DNA of 64,000 nt from Microbacterium salitolerans (GTDB lineage: Bacteria > Actinomycetota > Actinomycetes > Actinomycetales > Microbacteriaceae), in contig NZ_JAHKSH010000002.1 of NCBI RefSeq assembly GCF_019720895.1, positions 639,563 to 703,562 on the forward strand, written 5' to 3'. The first letter of the stretch is position 1, and every line of letters begins with the position of its first letter. Positions 36,662-44,948 of this stretch are shown here, piece after piece. Under the pieces are notes generated by a model. It saw only the letters and a list, made by a program, of their open reading frames with translations, was not told where the DNA came from and ran no database searches. The translations under genes and the position numbers were made by a program.

Positions 36662-37372
36662 ATGGCATCACGCACGTCCGAGCCCGAAAAGCGTCCTGGG
36701 TTCTTCACCACGATCAAGAACCTCTTCTCGTTCACCCGCGAGGAGTACTCGTGGGTCGCCTGGGTGCTCCCCCTCGTCCTGGTGGCGGGCATCGGCGTCG
36801 GCATCCTGCTCGCGTTCTTCTCGGGACAGCCATGGTGGGGATACATCCTCTGGGGCATCTTCGGCGTGATGATCGGCATCATCGCCTCGATGCTCATCAT
36901 GAACCGCCTCGCGACGAAGGCGATGTACAAGAAGATCGACGGCATGCCAGGCGGCGCCGGACACGTGATCGCCAATATGCTCGGTCGGCGCTGGCGCGGC
37001 GAGGACATGCCCGTCGCCGTCAACCCCAAGACGAAGGATGCGGTCTACCGTGCTGTCGGCCGCGGAGGAGTCGCGCTCGTCGGCGAGGGATCCCGCAAGC
37101 GCCTCGAGAAGCTCATCAAGAAGGAGAAGACGACGGCACTGCGCATTACGCACGGCGCGATCCCCGTCACCGTCTTCTACGTGGGCCACGGCGAAGACGA
37201 GATCCCCGTCTCCCGCCTCGCGTCGTCGATCAAGAAGCTCCCGAAGGCCGTCGACAAGGCCGGGATGCACCAGCTGATCGCGCGCACCGAGTCGATCGGC
37301 CATGGCGTCTCATCGCTGCCGATCCCGAAGGGCGTCGACCCGACCAAGGTGCGAGCCCCGAGGCCGCGCTGA
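36662..37372 (+). CDS. DUF4191 family membrane protein
   Basis: 236 residues. A short basic N-terminus leads into two transmembrane helices (about 35-55 and 60-82), then a soluble domain with VYRAVGRGGVALVGEGSRKRLEKLIKKEK. This matches actinobacterial DUF4191 proteins, which usually lie between lipA and glnA. The function is unknown. A good TTCGAC/TAGGAT promoter gives a leaderless start. It converges on the RDD gene over a strong hairpin. Confidence 0.87.
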   Translation: MASRTSEPEKRPGFFTTIKNLFSFTREEYSWVAWVLPLVLVAGIGVGILLAFFSGQPWWGYILWGIFGVMIGIIASMLIMNRLATKAMYKKIDGMPGGAGHVIANMLGRRWRGEDMPVAVNPKTKDAVYRAVGRGGVALVGEGSRKRLEKLIKKEKTTALRITHGAIPVTVFYVGHGEDEIPVSRLASSIKKLPKAVDKAGMHQLIARTESIGHGVSSLPIPKGVDPTKVRAPRPR

Positions 37373-37387
37373 CGGCATGCCGGATAC

Positions 37388-37419
37388 GACGAGGCCCCCG
37401 CCGCGGCGGGGGCCTCGTC
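37388..37419. terminator. Bidirectional hairpin between DUF4191 and RDD genes
   Basis: GACGAGGCCCCCGCCG (37388-37403) is followed directly by its complement (37404-37419). CGGATA and TATCCG at 37381 and 37421 extend the symmetry. It is placed between two convergent stops. Confidence 0.8.
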
Positions 37420-37434
37420 ATATCCGGTGGGGCG

Positions 37435-37836
37435 TCAGCCACGCACGATGACCGTGTCGGCGAGCAGGTCATGAAGTCCGCGCTGATTCTCGTCCCAGAT
37501 GGCCGCCGGGATCACGAGCACGATCAGCACCGACCGCATGAAGGGGCGCCAGACCCCTACCCACCCGCCGCCGCGACGGATGACTCGCAGTCGCCAGAGG
37601 CGATGGCCCGGACTGCCGCCGGCGGTCGGGAGGAAGATGGTCTGGATCACGATGAAGATGAGGAGCGTCGACCACCACTCGTAGTCGAAGAAGGCCATCG
37701 AGAGAAGGACGACGGCGGCCCAGTCCGTGACGAACGCGCCGACGCGTCGGCTCAGCGGGGCGATGCTCCCCGGACCAGCGGGGGGCAGGCCGATCGACTT
37801 GCCGGGATATTCCTGCGCGGGGGTGTCTGGGCTCAC
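37435..37836 (-). CDS. RDD family membrane protein
   Basis: 133 residues, GTG start 6 bp after a TAGGCT box (37848-37843). The RDD pattern is visible: an early RRVGAFVTDW with Arg and Asp, a central GGSPGHRLWRLRV, and two or three hydrophobic helices (about 36-70 and 98-115). Family members are small membrane proteins, sometimes linked to ion transport, with no assigned role here. It is divergent from glnA1 across about 158 bp, a placement common in actinobacteria. Confidence 0.86.
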   Translation of the reverse strand: MSPDTPAQEYPGKSIGLPPAGPGSIAPLSRRVGAFVTDWAAVVLLSMAFFDYEWWSTLLIFIVIQTIFLPTAGGSPGHRLWRLRVIRRGGGWVGVWRPFMRSVLIVLVIPAAIWDENQRGLHDLLADTVIVRG

Positions 37837-37885
37837 CGCTCCAGCCTATTCGCCGGGCGCATTTGTGCTGACGGCGAGCACCCAC

Positions 37886-37923
37886 GTAACCTCCAGGAAA
37901 CATTCGAGACATTCTCGGGCAAT
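37886..37923 (+). promoter_or_regulatory. GlnR-type box upstream of glnA1
   Basis: Four pentamers at exact 11-bp spacing: GTAAC (37886), GAAAC (37897), GACAT (37908), GCAAT (37919). The first two match the GTnAC-N6-GAAAC core of actinobacterial GlnR sites perfectly; the second pair is weaker. It lies about 70-110 bp before the glnA1 ATG. Confidence 0.6.
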
Positions 37924-37994
37924 GCCCCGCGGATAGCTTCGACGGGTCACCCTTCACGGGCGGCGACCCGAAGTCCCACCAATCTGGAGCCTCC

Positions 37995-39419
37995 ATGTTC
38001 AAAGACTCATCCGAGGTGCTCGCGTTCATCAAGGACGAGGACGTCAAGTTCGTTGACATCCGGTTCACCGATCTGCCCGGTGTCCAGCAGCACTTCAACA
38101 TCCCCGCATCGACCGTGGATGAGGACTTCTTCACCATCGGTCAGATGTTCGATGGCTCCTCGATCCGCGGCTTCGCCAGCATCAACGAGTCCGACATGCA
38201 GCTCATCCCGGACGTCTCGACGGCCTATCTCGACCCGTTCCGCGAGAACAAGACGCTCGTGATCGTCTTCGATATCTACAACCCGCGCAACGGCGAGATC
38301 TACTCGAAGGACCCGCGCCAGGTCGCCAAGAAGGCCGAGAAGTACCTCGCGTCGACCGGCATCGCCGACACCGCGTTCTTCGCGCCCGAGGCCGAGTTCT
38401 ACATCTTCGACGATGTGCGATACGAGGTCACGCAGGGCAAGAGCTTCTACTCGGTCGACTCCGAGGAGGCCGCGTGGAACACCGGTCGTGAGGAAGAGGG
38501 CGGGAACCTCGCCAATAAGACTCCCTTCAAGGGCGGCTACTTCCCCGTGTCCCCCGTCGACAAGCACGCCGACATCCGCGACGACATCTCGCTCCAGCTG
38601 ATCGAGGCGGGCCTCGAGCTCGAGCGCGCACACCACGAGGTCGGAACGGCCGGCCAGGCCGAGATCAACTACCGCTTCGACACGATGGTCCACGCGGCCG
38701 ACGACATCCTGAAGTTCAAGTACATCGTCAAGAACGTGGCCGACCAGTGGGGCAAGACCGCCACATTCATGCCGAAGCCGATCTTCGGCGACAACGGCTC
38801 GGGTATGCACACGCACCAGTCGCTGTGGCTCGACGGCAAGCCGCTGTTCTTCGACGAGCAGGGCTACGCGCAGCTCTCCGACGTCGCACGCTGGTACATC
38901 GGCGGGCTGCTGAAGCACGCTCCCGCGGTTCTCGCGTTCACGAACCCGACGATCAACTCGTACCACCGCCTCGTCAAGGGCTTCGAGGCCCCGGTCAACC
39001 TCGTGTACTCCGCCGGCAACCGCTCTGCCGCGGTCCGCATCCCGATCACGGGATCGAACCCGAAGGCGAAGCGCCTGGAGTTCCGTGCTCCCGACTCGTC
39101 GGGCAACCCGTACCTCGCGTTCGCAGCCCAGCTCATGGCGGGCATCGACGGCATCAAGAACCGCATCGAGCCGCACGAGCCGGTCGACAAGGACCTCTAC
39201 GAGCTTCCCCCCGAGGAGGCCAAGGACATCCCCCAGGTCCCCGGCACGCTCGCCGAAGCGCTCGAGGCGCTCCGCGAGGACCACGCCTTCCTCCTCGAGG
39301 GCGGCGTGTTCACCCAGGAGCTCATCGAGACCTGGATCGACTACAAGTACGAGAACGAGATCATTCCGATGGCCCAGCGCCCTCACCCGTTCGAGTTCGA
39401 GCTGTACTACGGCGTCTGA
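37995..39419 (+). CDS. glnA: Glutamine synthetase type I
   Basis: 474 residues. GSI signatures are present: FDGSSIRGF, the ATP-site [18 protein letters not shown], and NRSAAVRIP. Tyr402 in [19 protein letters not shown] is the expected adenylylation site, so this is the GSI-beta type controlled by GlnE, encoded about 1 kb downstream on the other strand. The enzyme makes glutamine from glutamate, ammonia and ATP as a dodecamer. A GlnR-like box upstream suggests nitrogen control of transcription. A strong terminator follows. Confidence 0.97.
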   Translation: MFKDSSEVLAFIKDEDVKFVDIRFTDLPGVQQHFNIPASTVDEDFFTIGQMFDGSSIRGFASINESDMQLIPDVSTAYLDPFRENKTLVIVFDIYNPRNGEIYSKDPRQVAKKAEKYLASTGIADTAFFAPEAEFYIFDDVRYEVTQGKSFYSVDSEEAAWNTGREEEGGNLANKTPFKGGYFPVSPVDKHADIRDDISLQLIEAGLELERAHHEVGTAGQAEINYRFDTMVHAADDILKFKYIVKNVADQWGKTATFMPKPIFGDNGSGMHTHQSLWLDGKPLFFDEQGYAQLSDVARWYIGGLLKHAPAVLAFTNPTINSYHRLVKGFEAPVNLVYSAGNRSAAVRIPITGSNPKAKRLEFRAPDSSGNPYLAFAAQLMAGIDGIKNRIEPHEPVDKDLYELPPEEAKDIPQVPGTLAEALEALREDHAFLLEGGVFTQELIETWIDYKYENEIIPMAQRPHPFEFELYYGV

Positions 39420-39453
39420 TCCTCGCCGCGGCGTCCACGACGCCGTGCGGATT

Positions 39454-39487
39454 GCGAATGCCCGGGGTCTTCTCCCCGGGCATTCGC
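39454..39487. terminator. Terminator after glnA1
   Basis: GCGAATGCCCGGGG (39454-39467) pairs with CCCCGGGCATTCGC (39474-39487), a 14-bp stem around a 6-base TCTTCT loop. It lies between convergent glnA1 and the GntR gene. Confidence 0.8.
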
Positions 39488-39557
39488 CGTCCCCACCCGC
39501 GTCCGGCGTCTGAGCATGCGCCGCGGCCAGATCGCCGCGTGCATCGGCGACGCCGTG

Positions 39558-40226
39558 TCAGTCGCCGTCGACGAAGTGCTCGCGTGTGGCCGCCTCGACG
39601 CTGCGCAGATGCACCGCCATCGCGCCGCGGGCGCGTTCGGGATCGCGATCGCGGATCGCCTCGATGATCGCGAGATGCTCGGGGAACGAGACGCGCGGGC
39701 GGTTGCGCGTGCGGGCCAGTCGGATCCGGAATCGCGCGTTCTGCGCGCGAAGTCGGTTGACGATCGTCGGCGCGATGCGCATACCGCTCACCTCGAGCAC
39801 GAGGTCGTGGAGCGCCCTGTTGCATTCGGAATACGCCTCGACGTCACCCTCGTCGACGCACACGCGCATGCGGTCGCCGATCGCGACGAGCTGCGCGATC
39901 TGCTCATCACTCGCCGCCGTCGCCGCGTGCCAGGCGCACAGGGACTCGATCGCCGCGCGCAGCTCGACGATCTCGAGCGCCTCGACGACGTCGATCGCGC
40001 GCACCCGGGCGCCGCGATTCTGAAGGCGCTCGACCATCCCCTCGAACGCGAGGTTGCCGAGCGCGGTGCGCACGACGCTGCGAGTGACGCCGTAGTGTTC
40101 GACGAGGTCCGCCTCGATGAGTCGCTGATTCGGCGCCAGCTCGCCGGCGCTGATCGCCCGCCGCAGTTCGTCGGTCAGCCCGTCGACGCCGAGCTTCTGG
40201 CCGTCGCGTGTGTTCGTCGTCGTCAT
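39558..40226 (-). CDS. GntR family (FadR/FCD subfamily) transcriptional regulator
   Basis: 222 residues. The N-terminal winged helix (about 12-75) has LTDELRRAISAGELAPNQRLIEADLVEHYGVTRSVVRTAL, followed by an all-helical FCD domain whose histidine/aspartate residues (RALHDLVLEVSG and later FPEHLAIIEAI) usually bind a metal and an organic acid. The ligand is unknown. It sits between glnA1 and glnE, where related genomes usually have no regulator. An ATTGT-TC-ACAAT palindrome 71 bp upstream may be its own operator. Confidence 0.9.
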   Translation of the reverse strand: MTTTNTRDGQKLGVDGLTDELRRAISAGELAPNQRLIEADLVEHYGVTRSVVRTALGNLAFEGMVERLQNRGARVRAIDVVEALEIVELRAAIESLCAWHAATAASDEQIAQLVAIGDRMRVCVDEGDVEAYSECNRALHDLVLEVSGMRIAPTIVNRLRAQNARFRIRLARTRNRPRVSFPEHLAIIEAIRDRDPERARGAMAVHLRSVEAATREHFVDGD

Positions 40227-40297
40227 GCGTGTCCCCCTTCGGAACCCGTCAGGCGTCGTGTGCCCTGGATCCGCCGCTGAGCGTCATCGTCGATCAT

Positions 40298-40309
40298 ATT
40301 GTTCACAAT
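40298..40309. promoter_or_regulatory. Palindrome upstream of the GntR gene
   Basis: ATTGT-TC-ACAAT is a perfect inverted repeat in an otherwise GC-rich stretch. TTGTnnACAA-type sites are typical of FCD-type GntR regulators, so autoregulation is likely. It also lies just beyond the glnE stop. Confidence 0.5.
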
Positions 40310-40338
40310 CGCGTCTGACTACCCGCACACCATGATGA

Positions 40339-43300
40339 TCACAGATCGTAGAAGACGTTCTCGTACGTGCGTCGCGCTCGGCGCGCCGTGCGCAGCCAGT
40401 CCTCTTCGATCTCCCACGCGGATCCGGGCGGCATCTCGAGGATGCGCGCGACGCCGTCGAGGGCATGAGAGTCGGTCGGGAGCACGTCGCTGTTGGACCC
40501 GGTCAGCAGCGTGTTCGCCGATCGCAGGCGGGTCGCAAGACGCCAGGCCGCGCCCAGCTGCTGCGCCTGCTCCTCTGTCAGGATGCCTTCGTCGTACGCC
40601 GCCTGCAGCGCGTGCAGCGTCCGGGGCGTGCGGAGGTCCGCGATGCGGTGCGCGTGCTGCATCTGGAGAAGCTGCACGAGCCACTCCACGTCGCTCAATC
40701 CGCCCGGGCCGAGCTTGAGATGACGGCTCGGATCCACCCCCTTCGGGATGCGCTCGCTCTCGACCCGCGCCTTGATGCGCTTGATCTCGCGCACGTCTTC
40801 GGTCTTCGCCTGGGCTGGGTATCTCACCTCGTCGACCATCGCCATGAAGTCGTCGCGCAGCTCGGGCGTTCCTGCGACGGCGCGAGCGCGCAGGAGCGCC
40901 TGCGCCTCCCACGACACGGACCAGCGCGCATAGTAGGCGCGGTAGGCCTCGAGTGTGCGCACGATCGGACCGTTGCGTCCCTCCGGACGCAGGTCGGCGT
41001 CGAGGTCGAGCGGGACCCGGTGGTCCTGAGAGGCCTCGCGCAGCGTGCTCACGATGCGGCGTGCATACGACTCCGCGACCTGCGGGTCGAGGTCGGGCGC
41101 GCGGTAGACGTACAGCACATCGGCGTCGGACCCGAAGCCCACCTCGCCGCCCCCGTAGCGTCCCATGCCGATGATCGCGAACTCGATGCTCGCATGCTCG
41201 TCGGGCACCACGTCGCGCCGGACGGCACGCAGGGTCGCCTGAAGCGTGACGTCGGTGATCGTCGTGAGCGCCGTCGTGACGTCCTTGATGGACAGCTCCC
41301 CGAGCATCGATCCGATGGCCGTGCGCAGCAGCTCGCGACGACGGATCCCACGGATCGCGCGCATCGCGTCGTCGAGCGACGGGCGCCGCCTCTGGATCGC
41401 GCGCGCCTCGAGGTCGAGCACCTCCATCGCTCGCGGGCGGAGCTGCTCGGCGCTGTCGAGCCAGCCGACCGACTCGGGGATCCATTCCATGAGCTCGCCC
41501 ACGTAGCGCGACCCGCTCAGCAGCATCGTGAGCGATTCGGCCGCACCAGCGGAGTCACGCAGCATCCGGAGGAACCACGAGCTCTCGCCGAGCCGCTCGC
41601 TGATGCGGCGATACGCGACCAATCCGTAGTCGGGATCCACCCCCTCCGCGAACCAGCGCAGCATGACGGGCATCAGCGTGCGCTGCACCGTGACCTTGCG
41701 GCTGACGCCGCGTGTCAGGGCGCCGATGTGGCGCAGAGCGCTCTTCGCGTCACGGAACCCGATCGCCGAGAGACGGTCGTGGGCCTCGTCGCCGGTCAGC
41801 GCCCGCGCATCGTCCTGGGTCGCGGCCACGGCGGAGAGAAGCGGCCGATAGAACATGCGCACGTGGATATCGCGTACCTCGTCGCGGACACGCCTCCATG
41901 TGGCCGTGATGTCGGTCGCGGTTCCGCCCGCTGCTCCGACCGCGGGGTCGAACAGTCCCGTGGAACGCGCCAGAATCCTGCGACGCTCGTCATCGGACGG
42001 TATGAGATGCGTGCGTCGCAGCTGCTGCAGCTGCAGGCGGTGTTCGAGAAGGCGGAGCAGACGATAGTCGGTCGCGAAGGCCGCCGCGTCGCCGCGCCCG
42101 ATGTATCCGCGATCCACGAGCGCCTCGAGTGCCGAGAGCGTGCCGCGCTCACGGACGAGCTCGTCGGATCGCCCGTGCACGAGCTGCAGCAGCTGCACGG
42201 TGAACTCGACGTCGCGCAGCCCGCCCGGTCCCAGCTTCACCTGCCGGTCGACCTCGTCGCGGGCGATGTTGTCGCTGACGCGCTCGCGCATGGCCTGCAC
42301 GCTGTCGACGAATCCGGCGCGCTCCGAGCTCGACCAGACGAACGGCGCGGTCGCCGCGACATAACGCGCACCGAGTTCGACGTCGCCGGCCAGCGGGCGG
42401 GCTTTGAGGAGCGCCTGGAACTCCCACGAGTGCGCCCAGCGCTGGTAGTAGGCGATGTGCGAATCGAGTGTGCGCACGAGAGCCCCCTGTCGACCCTCGG
42501 GTCGCAGGTTCGCGTCGACCTCCCACAGCGGAGGCTCGGTCTCGAATGCGTCGATGCCGCGCATCGTCTGCGCTGCGAGGCGCGTGGCGATGTCGATGCC
42601 GCGCGCCTCATCGAGATCGGCGTCGTCGGCGACGCCCGCGACGAAGATGACGTCGACGTCCGAGACGTAGTTGAGCTCGCGCGCGCCTGCCTTGCCCATG
42701 CCGATGATGGCGAGCTTCGTCGCGACGACCTCATCGCGTGGAAACAGCCCACGGGATCCCATGCCCTGCGAGATCTTCGTGCGCGCGACCGCAAGCGACG
42801 CCTCGATCGCAGCTGCCGCCGCATCGGACAGCGCCGCCGTCACGTCGCGCACGGCCTCGACCGGATCCGGGGCCGCGAGATCGAACGCCGCGATCTGGAG
42901 GAGGACACGACGGTAGGCCACCCGCAGCGCGTTCCACGCGTCGGCGTCGTCGCTGCCCGCGAACCCCTCCGCCGCGTCGACGGCGGCGAGCAGCTGGCGC
43001 TGCATCTCGCCGGCTGCCGGCAGCCGGACGCCGGCCGTCACCAAGTCGGCGAGCACCGCCGGCCGCCGCAGGAAGAAGTCGCCGAACCCCTGCGATGCTC
43101 CGAGCACCCGCCACAGGTTGCGGGTGCCGCGCGGATCGGCGAGAACCTCGCGCACGGGGCGCGCGTCGCGCCGGGCGATCGCGAGGACGGCGCGCACTGC
43201 GGCATCTGGATCCGCGCTGCGCGCCGCGCCGGCGACGAGATCGTCTCGGCCGACGTCCGTGAGCTCGGCCAGCTCGTCCAATGCCGCGGAAGCATCGGAC

Positions 43301-43362
43301 AGGTCAGCGAAGCCCGCCCGCGCGAGGACCGAGCGGATGGACGGGCGTGCAGGAGGTGTCAC
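40339..43362 (-). CDS. glnE: Bifunctional glutamine synthetase adenylyltransferase/deadenylase
   Basis: 1007 residues, GTG start. Two nucleotidyltransferase halves are visible, each with a GxGxxG...SDxD metal site: GMGKAGARELNYVSDVDVIFV in the first and GMGRYGGGEVGFGSDADVLYVY in the second. Each is followed by a helical GlnD-type domain with KLGPGGLRDVEFTVQLLQL or KLGPGGLSDVEWLVQLLQM. It adds and removes AMP on the GlnA1 tyrosine. It lies 8 bp downstream of glnA2, so the two are cotranscribed; order glnA1, glnE, glnA2 resembles that in Mycobacterium. Confidence 0.96.
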   Translation of the reverse strand: MTPPARPSIRSVLARAGFADLSDASAALDELAELTDVGRDDLVAGAARSADPDAAVRAVLAIARRDARPVREVLADPRGTRNLWRVLGASQGFGDFFLRRPAVLADLVTAGVRLPAAGEMQRQLLAAVDAAEGFAGSDDADAWNALRVAYRRVLLQIAAFDLAAPDPVEAVRDVTAALSDAAAAAIEASLAVARTKISQGMGSRGLFPRDEVVATKLAIIGMGKAGARELNYVSDVDVIFVAGVADDADLDEARGIDIATRLAAQTMRGIDAFETEPPLWEVDANLRPEGRQGALVRTLDSHIAYYQRWAHSWEFQALLKARPLAGDVELGARYVAATAPFVWSSSERAGFVDSVQAMRERVSDNIARDEVDRQVKLGPGGLRDVEFTVQLLQLVHGRSDELVRERGTLSALEALVDRGYIGRGDAAAFATDYRLLRLLEHRLQLQQLRRTHLIPSDDERRRILARSTGLFDPAVGAAGGTATDITATWRRVRDEVRDIHVRMFYRPLLSAVAATQDDARALTGDEAHDRLSAIGFRDAKSALRHIGALTRGVSRKVTVQRTLMPVMLRWFAEGVDPDYGLVAYRRISERLGESSWFLRMLRDSAGAAESLTMLLSGSRYVGELMEWIPESVGWLDSAEQLRPRAMEVLDLEARAIQRRRPSLDDAMRAIRGIRRRELLRTAIGSMLGELSIKDVTTALTTITDVTLQATLRAVRRDVVPDEHASIEFAIIGMGRYGGGEVGFGSDADVLYVYRAPDLDPQVAESYARRIVSTLREASQDHRVPLDLDADLRPEGRNGPIVRTLEAYRAYYARWSVSWEAQALLRARAVAGTPELRDDFMAMVDEVRYPAQAKTEDVREIKRIKARVESERIPKGVDPSRHLKLGPGGLSDVEWLVQLLQMQHAHRIADLRTPRTLHALQAAYDEGILTEEQAQQLGAAWRLATRLRSANTLLTGSNSDVLPTDSHALDGVARILEMPPGSAWEIEEDWLRTARRARRTYENVFYDL

Positions 43363-43370
43363 CGGCGAGA

Positions 43371-44705
43371 TCAGATGATGTCGAACGTCGTCTTCAGCTC
43401 GAGCGACGTAACCTGCTCGCGGTATTCCTCGAACTCGCGGCGCTTGTTCGCGAGGACGTAGCTGAACACCTGCTCACCCAGAGTCTCGGCGACGAGCTCG
43501 CTCTCTTCCATGCGCGCGATCGCATGATCGAGACTCGACGGCAGCGGCCGGTAGCCGAGCGCACGGCGCTCGGCACTGCTGAGCGCCCAGATGTTGTCCT
43601 CGGCCTCGGGGGGAAGCTCGTACTCGTCTTCGATGCCCTTGAGACCCGCGGCGAGCATCAGCGCGTACGACAGGTACGGATTGGCCGCGGAGTCGACCCC
43701 ACGGTGCTCGACGCGCGCCGACTGCCCCTTGCCGGGTTTGTGCATCGGGACGCGGATGAGCGCGGAGCGGTTGTTGTGCCCCCAGGCGATGTAGCTGGGC
43801 GCCTCGTCGCCACCCCACACGCGCTTGTACGAGTTGACGAACTGGTTCAGCACGAGCGAGATCTCGTCGGAATGACGCAGCAGACCCGCGACGAAGTGAC
43901 GCCCGGTCTGCGAGAGCTGATGCGGCGCAGTCTCGTCGTAGAACGCGTTCGTGTCGCCTTCGAAGAGCGACATGTGCGTGTGCATGCCGCTGCCCGGCTC
44001 GCCGGCCAGCGGCTTCGGCATGAACGTCGCGTGCACGCCCTGCTCGATCGCGACCTCCTTGACGACCGTGCGGAACGTCATGATGTTGTCCGCCATGGTG
44101 AGCCCATCCGCGTAGCGCAGATCGATCTCGTTCTGGCCCGGGCCGCCCTCGTGATGGCTGTACTCCACGGAGATCCCGAGGTCTTCGAGCATGCGAACGG
44201 CCCGACGACGGAAGTCATGGGCCGTGCCGCCAGGCACGTTGTCGAAGTAGCCCGCCGAGTCGACGGGCACGGGAACCTCGCCGCGCTTCCCCGGTTTGAA
44301 GAGATAGAACTCCATCTCGGGGTGCGTGTAGAACGTGAAGCCCGCATCCGCCGCCTTCGAGAGCGTGCGCTTCAGGACATTGCGGGGATCCGACACCGCC
44401 GGCTGGCCGTCGGGAGTCGTCAGATCGCAGAACATTCGCGCCGTCGGATCGACGTCGCCGCGCCACGGCAGCAGTTGGAACGTCGTCGGGTCGGGGTGCG
44501 CGAGCAGGTCGCTCTCATGGATACGCGTGAGACCTTCGATGGCCGACCCGTCGAACCCGATCCCCTCGCTGAATGCCCCTTCGACCTCGGCGGGCGCGAT
44601 CGCGACGGATTTGAGCGTTCCGACAACGTCGGTGAACCACAGGCGCACGAACTTCACGCCACGTTCCTCGATCGTGCGGAGCACGAAATCCTGCTGCTTG
44701 TCCAT
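43371..44705 (-). CDS. glnA2: Glutamine synthetase-like protein, GlnA2 type
   Basis: 444 residues from ATG 44705. GSI features are present (FDGSAIEGL, MPKPLAGEPGSGMHTHMS, NRSALIRVP), but it is shorter than GlnA1 and the region after ELPPEAEDNIW lacks the adenylylation loop with KEIPQVPG, so it is the unregulated GlnA2 class. Homologues make glutamine or, in some actinobacteria, glutamylate polyamines; which applies here is unclear. A TAGGCT box (44718-44713) lies 7 bp before the ATG with no ribosome site. It heads an operon with glnE. Confidence 0.93.
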   Translation of the reverse strand: MDKQQDFVLRTIEERGVKFVRLWFTDVVGTLKSVAIAPAEVEGAFSEGIGFDGSAIEGLTRIHESDLLAHPDPTTFQLLPWRGDVDPTARMFCDLTTPDGQPAVSDPRNVLKRTLSKAADAGFTFYTHPEMEFYLFKPGKRGEVPVPVDSAGYFDNVPGGTAHDFRRRAVRMLEDLGISVEYSHHEGGPGQNEIDLRYADGLTMADNIMTFRTVVKEVAIEQGVHATFMPKPLAGEPGSGMHTHMSLFEGDTNAFYDETAPHQLSQTGRHFVAGLLRHSDEISLVLNQFVNSYKRVWGGDEAPSYIAWGHNNRSALIRVPMHKPGKGQSARVEHRGVDSAANPYLSYALMLAAGLKGIEDEYELPPEAEDNIWALSSAERRALGYRPLPSSLDHAIARMEESELVAETLGEQVFSYVLANKRREFEEYREQVTSLELKTTFDII

Positions 44706-44712
44706 GCCAGTC

Positions 44713-44718
44713 AGCCTA
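44713..44718 (-). promoter_or_regulatory. -10 box of the glnA2-glnE operon
   Basis: TAGGCT on the minus strand, 7 bp before the glnA2 ATG. The bases between (GACTGGC) hold no Shine-Dalgarno sequence, which favours a leaderless message. Confidence 0.5.
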
Positions 44719-44762
44719 GTGGCTCTGCCGGTTCGGACATGTCATGTCAGGAGGCGCTGCCC

Positions 44763-44939
44763 CTATTCGTCCTCGCGGCGCTCCTCGTCTTCCCAGGCCT
44801 TCGCGCGCTGTCGGAGAAGCTCTGGAGCGTGTGCCGCCTCCTCCGCCGTGTCGAAGGGACCCGCGCGGTCGAGGGCGGGCGATTCAGGCCCGTGCTCGAC
44901 CTCGCCCGTGCGGAGGTTGTACCAGTAGCTGTCAGCCAT
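44763..44939 (-). CDS. Small conserved actinobacterial protein
   Basis: 58 residues, starting MADSYWYNLRTGEVEHG. This opening and a later FDTAEEAAHAPELL helix match a short actinobacterial protein often annotated as SPOR-domain or mistakenly as methionine aminopeptidase. It is strongly acidic with a charged C-terminus. The function is unknown. It begins 9 bp after the lnt stop, so it is probably the last gene of the rpsP-to-lnt operon. The codon pattern and the conserved N-terminus support it as real. Confidence 0.75.
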   Translation of the reverse strand: MADSYWYNLRTGEVEHGPESPALDRAGPFDTAEEAAHAPELLRQRAKAWEDEERREDE

Positions 44940-44948
44940 GCGGCCAGG

